Source: a virus
Reading direction: 5' to 3' (one strand)
IMG/VR virus record: IMGVR_UViG_3300032299_001203
Location: 1 to 64,000 of that record
Length of the DNA: 64,000 nucleotides
The first letter of the stretch is position 1; each line of letters opens with the position of its first letter. A program made the translations under genes and the position numbers. Positions 1 to 7,491 of this stretch are shown here, piece by piece. Under the pieces are notes generated by a model. The model worked only from the letters and a program-made list of their open reading frames with translations, was not told the DNA's origin and did no database searches.

Positions 1-282
1 AAGTTTACATTTATTTGTGAAGAAGAGGCGATGCCTTTTGCAGATGCCGTTTCATCTAAAAGAACGGTTGAATTCAAGGCTGAAACCATAAGTGATATTG
101 TTAATGAATTTGAAATGTTTCTAAAAGGTTGCGGCTTTAATTTTGAAGGTCGTTTAGATTTGGTACAAGAAGAACAACCTCTTGGTAAAATTTACCCAAA
201 AGATGGTCACGAAGATGATTTGGATGATATTGATTCTATTTTTTCTGGTAAGAAAAGTTTAATCCGTTCCGATGAGTGCTGA
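1..282 (+). CDS. Conserved hypothetical phage protein, 5' end outside the window
   Basis: The reading frame is open from the first base and ends at TGA 280-282. A Met codon lies at 31, but the frame continues in phase upstream with protein-like sequence (KFTFICEEE), so the true start is probably outside the window. The visible 93 residues include a segment of the type FEMFLKGCGFNF-G-LD, which I recognise as a small protein common in marine T4-like phages with no assigned function. The acidic C-terminal tail is rich in Asp. It overlaps the next gene by one base (TGATG), suggesting translational coupling. Confidence 0.7.
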   Translation, partial: KFTFICEEEAMPFADAVSSKRTVEFKAETISDIVNEFEMFLKGCGFNFEGRLDLVQEEQPLGKIYPKDGHEDDLDDIDSIFSGKKSLIRSDEC

Positions 283-566
283 TGAACGATTTATTTTACA
301 ATCTATTTGATTGGATCCGTGATGATTGGCGAAGCGGTCGTTTCCGTTTTATTGTTGAGTTGTTGGCTTGGGCTATTAGTATTGGTTGCTCTATTACTAT
401 GGCACTTACCGTTCCGAACCCACCGTTATTGGTTTTATATCCTATTTGGATTCTTGGCTGTGCTATGTATGCTTGGGCTAGTTATACTCGGAAATCATTT
501 GGCATGCTTGCTAACTACATCTTGCTAACTACTATTGACACAATTGGTTTAATTAGAATGCTATGA
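282..566 (+). CDS. Small multi-pass membrane protein, unknown function
   Basis: This 94-residue protein has a charged, aromatic N-terminus (residues 1-22) followed by about three hydrophobic segments: roughly 25-45, 47-66 and 75-92. It is predicted to sit in the host inner membrane. I chose ATG 282, which overlaps the upstream stop as TGATG, over an in-frame GTG at 276. The stop overlaps the next gene as ATGA. An overlapping frame at 307-528 also encodes hydrophobic residues but lacks a coupled start. No family is recognised; a small transporter or superinfection-related membrane protein is possible but unsupported. Confidence 0.65.
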   Translation: MNDLFYNLFDWIRDDWRSGRFRFIVELLAWAISIGCSITMALTVPNPPLLVLYPIWILGCAMYAWASYTRKSFGMLANYILLTTIDTIGLIRML

Positions 567-1153
567 ATATATTTTTTCTGGATGAAGATGTAAAAAAATG
601 TGCACAAATGCACGTTGACCGCCATGTGTGCAAAATGGTAATTGAGTATGCTCAGTTACTTTCAACAGCGCATCGAGTACTTGATGGCCAAGAATACAAA
701 AGATTGTCGGCCAATAATCGGTCAATCAAAGCATGGCGGTTGCCTGATGGCCGTGAAGAACGCCTTATGAAACCCACTATGATGAATCATCCTTCTGCAA
801 TATGGGTTCGCCAAAGTAATGAAAACTATCGGTGGCTTTATAATATGTGGTGTGAACTACTAAGTGAATTTACCTATCGTTATGGTAAAGTCCATGCTAC
901 GGCACGGTTGATACCTGATTTGGCGGTGTTACCAACCAACATACCAAATGGTAAGTTTACTGGTCCTACGCCTGCCATGCCTGATGAATGTAAAGTACCA
1001 GGCGATTCTTTGAAATCATATCACAATTACTACAAGATGAATAAATCACATCTTTGGTCATGGAAAGGTAAGATAAATAAACGAGAGGTACCAAAGTTTA
1101 TGAAAGATTGGTATCGTGCAATGAATTTATCACTTACCCATGAGTACCTTTAA
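563..1153 (+). CDS. Conserved phage protein of the HxD-x-HV type, function unassigned
   Basis: This 196-residue protein starts with a motif (FFLDEDVKKCAQMHVDRHV) typical of a family widespread in T4-like marine phages. Conserved features are His, Asp and His at about residues 17-21, a following EYAQLLSTAHR helix, and a Trp/Tyr-rich middle (ENYRWLYNMW). Members are sometimes annotated as pyrimidine-dimer glycosylase-like or DNA-binding, but I see no DenV-type active site, so I leave function open. It is coupled on both sides: its ATG overlaps the upstream stop (ATGA) and its stop overlaps the next ATG. Confidence 0.7.
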   Translation: MNIFFLDEDVKKCAQMHVDRHVCKMVIEYAQLLSTAHRVLDGQEYKRLSANNRSIKAWRLPDGREERLMKPTMMNHPSAIWVRQSNENYRWLYNMWCELLSEFTYRYGKVHATARLIPDLAVLPTNIPNGKFTGPTPAMPDECKVPGDSLKSYHNYYKMNKSHLWSWKGKINKREVPKFMKDWYRAMNLSLTHEYL

Positions 1154-1434
1154 TGCCAACCTATGACTTTTTAAATAAAAATACCAACGAAATCGAAGAG
1201 CACCGTATGTCGTATACGGTGTTGGAACAATTCAAACTCGATAATCCCCACTTAGAATTACATATTTCTTTTGAGAACCTTCCGGTCATGTCGGATGGTA
1301 CTCGATTATCGGTTCCCGGTATGGGCAAACCGGATTCAACCTTTGAAAAATATGTTATTGGTCGAATGAAAGAACAAGTCGGCCACAACACAATTAAAGA
1401 TGGTCATAAAACCAAGGCACCTAGAGAATGGTAA
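1153..1434 (+). CDS. Small FmdB/zinc-ribbon-like phage protein without cysteines
   Basis: The 93-residue protein begins MPTYDF, like FmdB-type zinc-ribbon proteins of phages. It continues with a central region and a C-terminal MSDGTR...PGMGKPDSTFEKYVI-R-KE segment that is conserved in marine T4-like phages. The usual zinc-binding cysteines are absent, so it cannot bind zinc in that manner. The start ATG overlaps the upstream TAA by one base, indicating coupling. Function is unknown. Confidence 0.65.
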   Translation: MPTYDFLNKNTNEIEEHRMSYTVLEQFKLDNPHLELHISFENLPVMSDGTRLSVPGMGKPDSTFEKYVIGRMKEQVGHNTIKDGHKTKAPREW

Positions 1435-1469
1435 TAGTGAATAACCAGCTTCCATATTTACTTAACATC

Positions 1470-1503
1470 AGGAGGTCCGATAATGGTAAAATTAATCCTG
1501 TAG
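1470..1503 (+). other. Six-codon minigene behind a perfect Shine-Dalgarno
   Basis: A full AGGAGGT (1470-1476) lies 6 bases before ATG 1483, which opens only six codons (MVKLIL) before TAG 1501-1503. The same frame continues open after the stop into the gene at 1552. It could be a leader peptide, a remnant start of a longer gene broken by an amber codon, or chance. No function can be stated. Confidence 0.3.
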
Positions 1504-1551
1504 AACCTGCTTCTAAAATTCCAAAATATAATAACAACGATAGGAGTTTTA

Positions 1552-1701
1552 ATGAGCAAAAAAAGAATGATGTCAAAACAGCAGCGGCTATATTACGAAT
1601 ATCAGAACAAGGAAAAAGTTCGGCAGGAATTAATAGAATATATAAAGTTACAAAGAGAAGTGGAACAACTAAAAGATTACAGGAAAAATAATGCTATTTG
1701 A
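1552..1701 (+). CDS. Small basic coiled-coil protein, unknown function
   Basis: A 49-residue frame starts at ATG 1552 behind a good ribosome site (TAGGAG, 1541-1546) and overlaps the following radical SAM gene by 11 bases. Composition is strongly helical and charged: Lys/Arg-rich at the start, then a Glu/Gln/Lys-rich stretch with leucine-type spacing, consistent with a short coiled coil. A longer competing frame at 1428-1691 has no ribosome site and lower-complexity sequence, so I prefer this one. No family is recognised. Its overlap with the SPASM enzyme gene means the two are probably co-translated. Confidence 0.55.
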   Translation: MSKKRMMSKQQRLYYEYQNKEKVRQELIEYIKLQREVEQLKDYRKNNAI

Positions 1702-3148
1702 AATCAAAGCTACTCGGTTTAATGAAGGTGATACAAAAACTTTTTATTATGATAATATGTCCAACATCTTAAAGGATGAGGATGGAAATGTTTTTGAATA
1801 TCCACAAGAACAAAGAAAGATAAACAACAGTTTAAAACCATACAAACCGTTTGACAAAAACAGGCCATTAAAAAAATCTAAATTAATTTCACATTTAAAA
1901 ATTCAATTAGGTTTGAGTTGCAATTACTCTTGTGATTATTGTTCTCAGAAATTTGTTGAAAGGCAACCAGAAACTTCCAAAAAAGACCTTGATGTTTTTA
2001 TGGAAAAATTAGAGGCTCTGCATTTCGATGAAGATATTGGATTGAGAATTGAATTTTGGGGCGGTGAACCATTGGTTTATTGGAAAACATTAAAGCCATT
2101 GACTGAAGCTATCGTACAAAAATTTGCTTCTTGGAAAACAAAACCTCGTTTGAGTATTATTACAAATGGATCCATTCTAACCGATGAAATTATTGATTGG
2201 TTAATGATGATGGATTTTGCTGTATCCATATCACATGATGGTCCTGGTCAATTTGTTCGTGGTCCAGATCCCTTTGATGATCCAGAAAAGAAAGAAACTA
2301 TCCTTGGTTTTTATAGAATGATGACACGCCTTGGTAAAAGCTTTAGTTTCAATGCAATGCTCAATTCCAAAAATCAAAGTAGAAAAGAAATTTATGATTG
2401 GTTCGTAAATTTAACCGGTGACGAAAATGTTATTCTTGGTGAAGGATCTTTGGTTGATGCTTATGATGAAGAAGGTATTTCAAATTCTTTACTTACAAAA
2501 CAAGAACATTTTGAATTTAGAAAAAAATCATTTGGTGAATTGTATGGCAGCAATGGTAAAATAGGGTTTGCGGCTCAATTGGGTAAAATTGATGGTTTAA
2601 TTAACTCTATTTTAAACCATGAAGAATCCAAATATTTGGGTCAGAAATGTGGTATGGATGATGAACACACCATATCGGTAGATTTACGTGGAAATGTAAT
2701 GACTTGTCAAAATGTCAGTTCTTTAGAAATCTCAAAGAATGGAGAATCTCACCATGGCGGCAATCTAAGTAATTATTCCAATGTAGAACTAAAATCGGTC
2801 ACTCATTGGTCCAATCGTAAAGAATGTCCAGAATGTCCTGTATTACATATTTGTAAAGGTGCCTGTATGTTCTTGGATAAAAAGTTTTGGGATATTTCGT
2901 GTGCCAATGCTTATTCGGATAATGTGGCTCTATTTGCCGCAGCATTCACGTTAGTGACCAACGGATATGTGCCCACTTTAATTAAAAGTGATACTTTACC
3001 ATTGGACAGGCAAGATATTTTTGGAGATATCTTTGAACACAAAGAAGAAACTAACCATAAAAAAATCATACCAATCAAAGTGGTAAAGGAAATTGTTGGT
3101 GAAGTGGACGATATTCCCGTGTATGGTAAATCTCGTTTGGAAGTATAA
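1691..3148 (+). CDS. Radical SAM/SPASM protein, peptide-maturase-like
   Basis: This 485-residue enzyme has the radical SAM cluster motif CxxxCxxC at C77, C81 and C84, followed by a (beta/alpha) barrel with the WGGEPL motif around residue 124. The C-terminus carries a complete seven-cysteine SPASM signature: C320-x13-G-x4-C339, then C379-x2-C382-x5-C388-x3-C392, then C404. In the known family (anSME, sactipeptide and related maturases) these bind two auxiliary 4Fe-4S clusters and the enzymes modify peptides or protein side chains. It is directly followed by a Cys/Asn-rich protein that is a plausible substrate. The substrate assignment is inference; the enzyme class is well supported. Confidence 0.9.
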   Translation: MLFEIKATRFNEGDTKTFYYDNMSNILKDEDGNVFEYPQEQRKINNSLKPYKPFDKNRPLKKSKLISHLKIQLGLSCNYSCDYCSQKFVERQPETSKKDLDVFMEKLEALHFDEDIGLRIEFWGGEPLVYWKTLKPLTEAIVQKFASWKTKPRLSIITNGSILTDEIIDWLMMMDFAVSISHDGPGQFVRGPDPFDDPEKKETILGFYRMMTRLGKSFSFNAMLNSKNQSRKEIYDWFVNLTGDENVILGEGSLVDAYDEEGISNSLLTKQEHFEFRKKSFGELYGSNGKIGFAAQLGKIDGLINSILNHEESKYLGQKCGMDDEHTISVDLRGNVMTCQNVSSLEISKNGESHHGGNLSNYSNVELKSVTHWSNRKECPECPVLHICKGACMFLDKKFWDISCANAYSDNVALFAAAFTLVTNGYVPTLIKSDTLPLDRQDIFGDIFEHKEETNHKKIIPIKVVKEIVGEVDDIPVYGKSRLEV

Positions 3149-3151
3149 ATA
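3144..3151 (+). promoter_or_regulatory. T4-type late promoter, TATAAATA
   Basis: An exact TATAAATA octamer sits at the end of the SPASM gene. Initiation about six bases downstream would give a leader of roughly 28 bases to ATG 3185, with a purine-rich ribosome site (AAAGAG). This suggests late expression of the Cys-rich protein. Confidence 0.65.
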
Positions 3152-3184
3152 GTACAATAAACAACACTTTAAAGAGTATTTAAA

Positions 3185-4084
3185 ATGCCATTACCAACAT
3201 CAGGACAACCTATATCGATAGCCAATATTGAAGCGGAAGTCGAAATTCCTGTAGGAACAGCGACCAATTTAGGTTTTTTAAATGAGTACATAAAACCTGG
3301 TATAAGACCAGCCACACCAAATATGGCCGGATTTTGGGGTTTAAAATACTATCTACAAAACAATGCAGGCAACTGCAATGACGCTGGGGCAAGTAATTGT
3401 AACTGTAATTCTGCAGATTGTACGGTAATTCAATGCAATGCAACAAATAATTGTACCAACATAGGTGCACCAAATTGTGACGTACAAAAATGGTTACAAA
3501 CAGGTGACTGTAACATTGTTCCCACTCCTGTGTATAATTGTGTTAGTAATCAAAATTGTTTTACTTATAACTGTAATTGTAGTAAAATTATTTGTACCAA
3601 ACTTTTTGAAATCGGTTTAATGAAACGAAACATTTTTGAAGCCGATCAAGCATTTGGTGAATATCTCATCAAAACTAATCCAGATATTTACAATGGATAT
3701 CGTGCATGGGCAGAAATTGTTGTTGATTGGATGGAAGGAAAAGGTCCTAAAATGATGTTTTGGATGAGTGATGAGAAGTTTAGTGTGGCTGCCAAAAAGT
3801 GGTCAACAACTTGGGCTCACGATATTGCAACTCCTTGGGCTGAAGAAATGGCATATATGATGGGTGAAAAAGAAGCTGGTAGCTTGGCAGGTAAAATGAT
3901 TATGGTCTTTGGTATCCCTATCTGTAAAGGTATTGGTTTATGGCAACGTTGGTTCGGATCAAGTAAAAAACAACCAGGATTTTTAAAAGGCGCAGCACTT
4001 GTCATTATTTTTGTTATGTTTAAATTGGTAGCTGAACTTGGTCGAATGATTGAGAAACTCACACCAAAAAGGAGTGTCGTTTGA
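3185..4084 (+). CDS. Cys/Asn-rich virion-type protein, candidate modification substrate
   Basis: The 299-residue protein has three parts. Residues 1-60 resemble the N-terminal module of many myophage virion proteins (PLPTSG-PISI-NI...E, then a FWGLKYYLQNN segment). Residues about 60-145 contain 13 cysteines, nine of them directly after Asn (NC dipeptides). The remainder is a Trp-rich helical domain (WAEIVVDWM, PWAEEMAYMMG) with a hydrophobic segment near 270-287. It has its own late promoter. Its position directly after a SPASM maturase and before several oxygenases suggests its Cys or Asn residues are modified. That is inference; metal binding or disulfides are alternatives. Confidence 0.75.
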   Translation: MPLPTSGQPISIANIEAEVEIPVGTATNLGFLNEYIKPGIRPATPNMAGFWGLKYYLQNNAGNCNDAGASNCNCNSADCTVIQCNATNNCTNIGAPNCDVQKWLQTGDCNIVPTPVYNCVSNQNCFTYNCNCSKIICTKLFEIGLMKRNIFEADQAFGEYLIKTNPDIYNGYRAWAEIVVDWMEGKGPKMMFWMSDEKFSVAAKKWSTTWAHDIATPWAEEMAYMMGEKEAGSLAGKMIMVFGIPICKGIGLWQRWFGSSKKQPGFLKGAALVIIFVMFKLVAELGRMIEKLTPKRSVV

Positions 4085-4404
4085 TGAGAGAATTGAGAAA
4101 AACTTTTTTAGGAAAAGAAATTAAATTAGACCCACTCGAAATAACAACAGAAGATGATGGTTCAAAATATATACATGATCATGTAACTTATTTTTTTGAT
4201 GTAATTAGTTATGGAATTATATGCTCTCTCGATCAACGAGATAAAGAAAGATATTTTAAAATGATAACAGATCACGAAGAAATGATAACAAAATTATATG
4301 GGTATTCGATTCTCAATTCTAAGATATTTTTGCCTGTAGCTGTAAGAAATGGTATTGATAATAAATTAATCAAAGAATATAAAACATGGTTGGCTAACAA
4401 ATGA
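4084..4404 (+). CDS. Hypothetical protein in the modification cluster
   Basis: The 106-residue protein starts at ATG 4084, overlapping the upstream TGA (TGATG), and its stop overlaps the next ATG (ATGA). It has a charged N-terminus, a central aromatic segment (YFFDVISYGII) and a helical C-terminus. No catalytic motif, membrane span or known family is visible. Tight coupling with the Cys-rich protein suggests a role alongside it. Confidence 0.6.
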   Translation: MRELRKTFLGKEIKLDPLEITTEDDGSKYIHDHVTYFFDVISYGIICSLDQRDKERYFKMITDHEEMITKLYGYSILNSKIFLPVAVRNGIDNKLIKEYKTWLANK

Positions 4405-4790
4405 GTGAAAAAAATACTTTTACTAGTTTAGAATGTCTAGAAACATTTGATGGAAACACAGTTATCTTCAAAGAAGAATATTTGTGTAATTTCTTTAAAA
4501 CTAAGTTTGAGAGAAAATATATGAGGTTAACACAAGAAGAAAAAGAAGAAGTTTCTTTTGTTGATCAAGAATATGGTGATTTATTGGATAAAGTATGGAG
4601 ATTACCATTACAAGAAGCATTAAAAACAATGGGTGCAGATTGGGCGGCTCAAAATGAAAAAAGAAATCCTGTAGAGGAATATGAACACGCTTTGTCTTTA
4701 TCAAAAGACGCCGATTTATCAGAAGAAGCACATCAAGCAAAATTAGAAAGATTGAGAATTTCTGCAGAGATTTTTGCAAAAAATAATTAG
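4401..4790 (+). CDS. Hypothetical acidic helical protein in the modification cluster
   Basis: The 129-residue protein is rich in Glu and Lys and predicted mostly helical. A cysteine-containing N-terminus (SLECLETFDG, EEYLCNFF) is followed by charged helices with alternating acidic and basic runs. It overlaps the upstream gene by four bases (ATGA) and lies 14 bases before the first oxygenase gene. I recognise no family. An adaptor or chaperone for the Cys-rich protein is conceivable but only from position. Confidence 0.6.
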   Translation: MSEKNTFTSLECLETFDGNTVIFKEEYLCNFFKTKFERKYMRLTQEEKEEVSFVDQEYGDLLDKVWRLPLQEALKTMGADWAAQNEKRNPVEEYEHALSLSKDADLSEEAHQAKLERLRISAEIFAKNN

Positions 4791-4804
4791 TATTATTTTA
4801 TATT

Positions 4805-5518
4805 ATGAACCAGAGTTTTAAAACAAAAGAAGATCGAGATCGTTACCATTGGTATCAAAATGCACAAAACATGTTTTGGCAAAGTCCAATTTGGGAAGAA
4901 CAAACAAAATTTGATGAGAAGTTTAATGAAGTTTTGCTAGAAGAAATTTATAGCATTGGAAAAAATATTGTTTTGGGTGTGGACAAAGATCCACACAATA
5001 GTATATGGGACTACAGTAGACCCAATTTAAATATACTTAAACAAGAAATTATCGACATAGTAACAAAAAAAATTGCACAAAATATTCCACAACTTAGAAT
5101 GTTGAATATCCGTGGGTGTGAACATTTTATGGGTTGGGTGAACGTGCGTGAACCAGGTGAACGCCTTGAAGTACACGGACACACCGAATCGGCGATTGCA
5201 GCAACCTATTACATAAAGGCCAAAGAAGGATGTGGTGATTTGGTGGCATTTGATTCATCACACGCAATCGATTGGGAAAATAATTGTTTGAGTGGTAGTC
5301 CTTTCATGCGAGCCCGAAGATTCAAACCAGTTGAAGGTAGATTAATATTTTTTCCATCATATGTTTTACATGGAGTCGATGAAAATAAATCGGATGATTT
5401 AAGGATTTCATTGTCAACCGATTTACGAAAAGTGGTCGAAAAGGATGCATCAAATACAGTTATTTTAAAAAGTTGGGCAGGCCGAATGGCTAAAATCAAA
5501 GAGTGGAAACTTGAATAA
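4805..5518 (+). CDS. 2-oxoglutarate/Fe(II) oxygenase, TIGR02466-like
   Basis: This 237-residue protein has the double-stranded beta-helix signature of phage 2OG-Fe(II) oxygenases. A HGH-x-ES segment (H124, H126) is followed by an AATYYIKA strand and a G-GDLVAFD segment. The distal iron ligand is in FFPSYVLHGV (H189), and an Arg follows in a LRISLS strand, as expected for 2OG binding. Known relatives hydroxylate proteins or small molecules; the target here is unknown. The stop overlaps the next ATG (TAATG), so it is coupled to a second oxygenase-like gene. Confidence 0.8.
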   Translation: MNQSFKTKEDRDRYHWYQNAQNMFWQSPIWEEQTKFDEKFNEVLLEEIYSIGKNIVLGVDKDPHNSIWDYSRPNLNILKQEIIDIVTKKIAQNIPQLRMLNIRGCEHFMGWVNVREPGERLEVHGHTESAIAATYYIKAKEGCGDLVAFDSSHAIDWENNCLSGSPFMRARRFKPVEGRLIFFPSYVLHGVDENKSDDLRISLSTDLRKVVEKDASNTVILKSWAGRMAKIKEWKLE

Positions 5519-6051
5519 TGTTTGCCAAGTTGGAAAAATCATTCGAAAAACCAATCTATGCAATTACCGATTCACTAAAAACATTTAAAGATGAGAATGG
5601 TAAAGGTATTGACTATAAAAAAGTTTGGTCTCCTGAAGCCGAAAAAATTTATGGATTTTTACCAAAAAAATATTGGCCAGATTTTCACTTGACAATAATG
5701 ACAATTGACTGTATAATACCTCCACATACAGATACAGAAATTATTACTTCAATTAATTTTTATTTACAAACAGAAGGATGTAAAACAACATTCTATACAC
5801 CAAAGGTTTCTCTGCCCAAAACAACACAAATTGAAAATCAAACCAACGGCCATATTTTTTACGAAGAAGATTTGATGGAAATTGGTAGTTTTATTGCAAA
5901 AGATTTTGAGGTGTGGGTACTTGATGTGAGTAAAATACATGGTGTAAATGGTGATTTTAAATTAAGAAAGGCATTAACCCTTGGAACTTTTGCACATAAG
6001 TATGAGGATGTAATTAAAATGTTAAAGGAAACAGGCAATGTCATTTGTTAA
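5518..6051 (+). CDS. 2-oxoglutarate/Fe(II) oxygenase-like protein, paralogue 1
   Basis: The 177-residue protein carries a probable iron triad: H70 and D72 in PPHTDTE, and H141 in DVSKIHGV, followed by an Arg-containing strand (LRKALTLG). The middle strand (SINFYLQ) and an EIGSF-AK segment are shared with the next gene. Both proteins end in a similar helix (MLKETGN/MLQETGN), so the two are tandem paralogues. The family is small and phage-associated; substrate is unknown. It carries a perfect sigma70-type promoter inside its coding sequence at 5689-5717. Confidence 0.7.
   Translation: MFAKLEKSFEKPIYAITDSLKTFKDENGKGIDYKKVWSPEAEKIYGFLPKKYWPDFHLTIMTIDCIIPPHTDTEIITSINFYLQTEGCKTTFYTPKVSLPKTTQIENQTNGHIFYEEDLMEIGSFIAKDFEVWVLDVSKIHGVNGDFKLRKALTLGTFAHKYEDVIKMLKETGNVIC
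5689..5717 (+). promoter_or_regulatory. Perfect sigma70-type promoter inside an oxygenase gene
   Basis: TTGACA (5689-5694) and TATAAT (5712-5717) are separated by exactly 17 bases. It would drive the genes from 6038 onward. The match is perfect but lies in coding sequence (residues LTIMTIDCII), so activity is uncertain. Confidence 0.5.
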
Positions 6052-6706
6052 ACTAAAACATTTGTACGAATATATGCCTCATACAATTATACCAAAAGGT
6101 CAAGCCGATTCGTTTGCTGGAAAATATGGATTAGGTGTAAGGCACAATACAATTTGGACACCAGAACCTGAACGTGAAACTCTATATAAAGTTATTCCTG
6201 AAAGATACTGGAAAGATTTTCAAGTAACCAGAATGTCAATAAATTGTTTGTTATTGCCTCATGTGGATAATGATTTTATAACAACAATTAATTTTTATTA
6301 TGAACCGGGAGATTATAAAACAATTTTTTGGAAAGCAAAACCTGGAGCAAATTCTTGGAAAACAGAAGAAGATAGGCACACAGGTGTTACAACTTCTAAC
6401 ATGGAAGCAAAAGATATTGATGTTGAAGATTTAAAAACTAAAGTTAAAGAGTTTGTGGCAGAAAAAAAGAATATGCCAACCTGTGAAGAAATTACATATG
6501 TCGATGCTGTATACACTTTTGATGATGTGTATGAAATTGGTTCATTTGTTGCCAATAAAAATGAGGCGTATTTGTTGGATGTTCGGGTAGCACATAATGT
6601 TGAACCGTTAGATGGCACAAAACTCAGAAAAGCTTTTGCTTTGAGAACCCGACATTATGATTATGGACAAGTATATGAAATGCTACAAGAAACTGGAAAT
6701 TTATAA
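6038..6706 (+). CDS. 2-oxoglutarate/Fe(II) oxygenase-like protein, paralogue 2
   Basis: This 222-residue protein is a longer paralogue of the preceding one. The probable iron ligands are H75 and D77 (LPHVDND) and H186 (VRVAHNV), with an Arg-containing strand after it (LRKAFALR). An insertion of about 45 residues between the strands, rich in Lys and Glu, accounts for the extra length. It overlaps the upstream gene by 14 bases. Tandem duplication with retained metal ligands suggests two related substrates or sites. Substrate unknown. Confidence 0.7.
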   Translation: MSFVKLKHLYEYMPHTIIPKGQADSFAGKYGLGVRHNTIWTPEPERETLYKVIPERYWKDFQVTRMSINCLLLPHVDNDFITTINFYYEPGDYKTIFWKAKPGANSWKTEEDRHTGVTTSNMEAKDIDVEDLKTKVKEFVAEKKNMPTCEEITYVDAVYTFDDVYEIGSFVANKNEAYLLDVRVAHNVEPLDGTKLRKAFALRTRHYDYGQVYEMLQETGNL

Positions 6707-6717
6707 AGGAAATAAAA

Positions 6718-7491
6718 ATGTTTTTTGAGAAATTAGATTACACCGTTGACATTGAAAAATTAAAAAAAGAAGTGCGTGAAAGTGTATTTACTTTAGGTGA
6801 CCAAGTTATACAAGGTGAAGAATTTGAAACACCAAAATATCATGGCTTTGGTGGTTGGAGTTTGTTAAGTAGAAATGCCACATGGACCGATGGATGGGAA
6901 GCAATTCAATTGGAACAAGGACAAACATTAGAATCTTTTTTACCCACCCAAGAATTAATTTATAAAGCTTATAAACATTTTAATCTTTACCATGGTTTAG
7001 AACACGATAAACCAACTGAAGCATATGTTGGTGAAATTAAAAAAGTAATAGATGATATCCGTGACTTAGGATTTTATCCTTGTAGAGCCAGAGTTTCGTG
7101 TTTAAAAGCTCATTCAAAAAGCTTAGTACATAGAGATGCAGATTCTGCAGAATATATGACACGCATACATATTCCGCTATGGACAAATGAAAAATGTGTT
7201 CATATCTGTCAAGGTAAAAATTTACATTTACCAGCAGATGGAGGTGTTTGGATGCTTTGGACAAACCTTTGGCATCAAATTAGAAACGATTCCGATGAGG
7301 ATCGTTACCATATAATTATGGATGCATACGATACGAAAAAGATAACAAAATATTGTAAATATGAAGGAGATTTTGAACTGTATCGTAATTATGTTCGTGG
7401 TCAAATGGAAAAAATTGACGAGGTCGAATTAACAGAAGAAGATATTGATTTCTTTGAAGCAATTAAAGAAAAATATTTGGCTAAAAAATAA
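6718..7491 (+). CDS. Aspartyl/asparaginyl beta-hydroxylase-like oxygenase
   Basis: The 257-residue protein matches the Asp/Asn beta-hydroxylase fold. A strand R-RVSCLKAHSKS leads to H138 and D140 (VHRDAD), then TRIHIPLWTN, a LPADGGVWMLW segment, the distal His H186 (LWHQIRND) and an Arg in DRYHIIMD. These are the expected iron and 2OG ligands of the family, which hydroxylates Asp or Asn side chains in proteins. A good ribosome site (AAAGGAAAT) precedes it. An Asn-directed activity would fit the NC-rich protein at 3185, but this link is inference. Confidence 0.8.
   Translation: MFFEKLDYTVDIEKLKKEVRESVFTLGDQVIQGEEFETPKYHGFGGWSLLSRNATWTDGWEAIQLEQGQTLESFLPTQELIYKAYKHFNLYHGLEHDKPTEAYVGEIKKVIDDIRDLGFYPCRARVSCLKAHSKSLVHRDADSAEYMTRIHIPLWTNEKCVHICQGKNLHLPADGGVWMLWTNLWHQIRNDSDEDRYHIIMDAYDTKKITKYCKYEGDFELYRNYVRGQMEKIDEVELTEEDIDFFEAIKEKYLAKK

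Noticed and set aside
307-528. A second hydrophobic open frame inside the small membrane gene
   Set aside because: It lacks a coupled start or ribosome site, while the frame at 282-566 overlaps both neighbours in the TGATG/ATGA manner.
1428-1691. An 87-residue open frame between two genes
   Set aside because: It has no ribosome site and overlaps the better supported frame at 1552-1701 in another phase.
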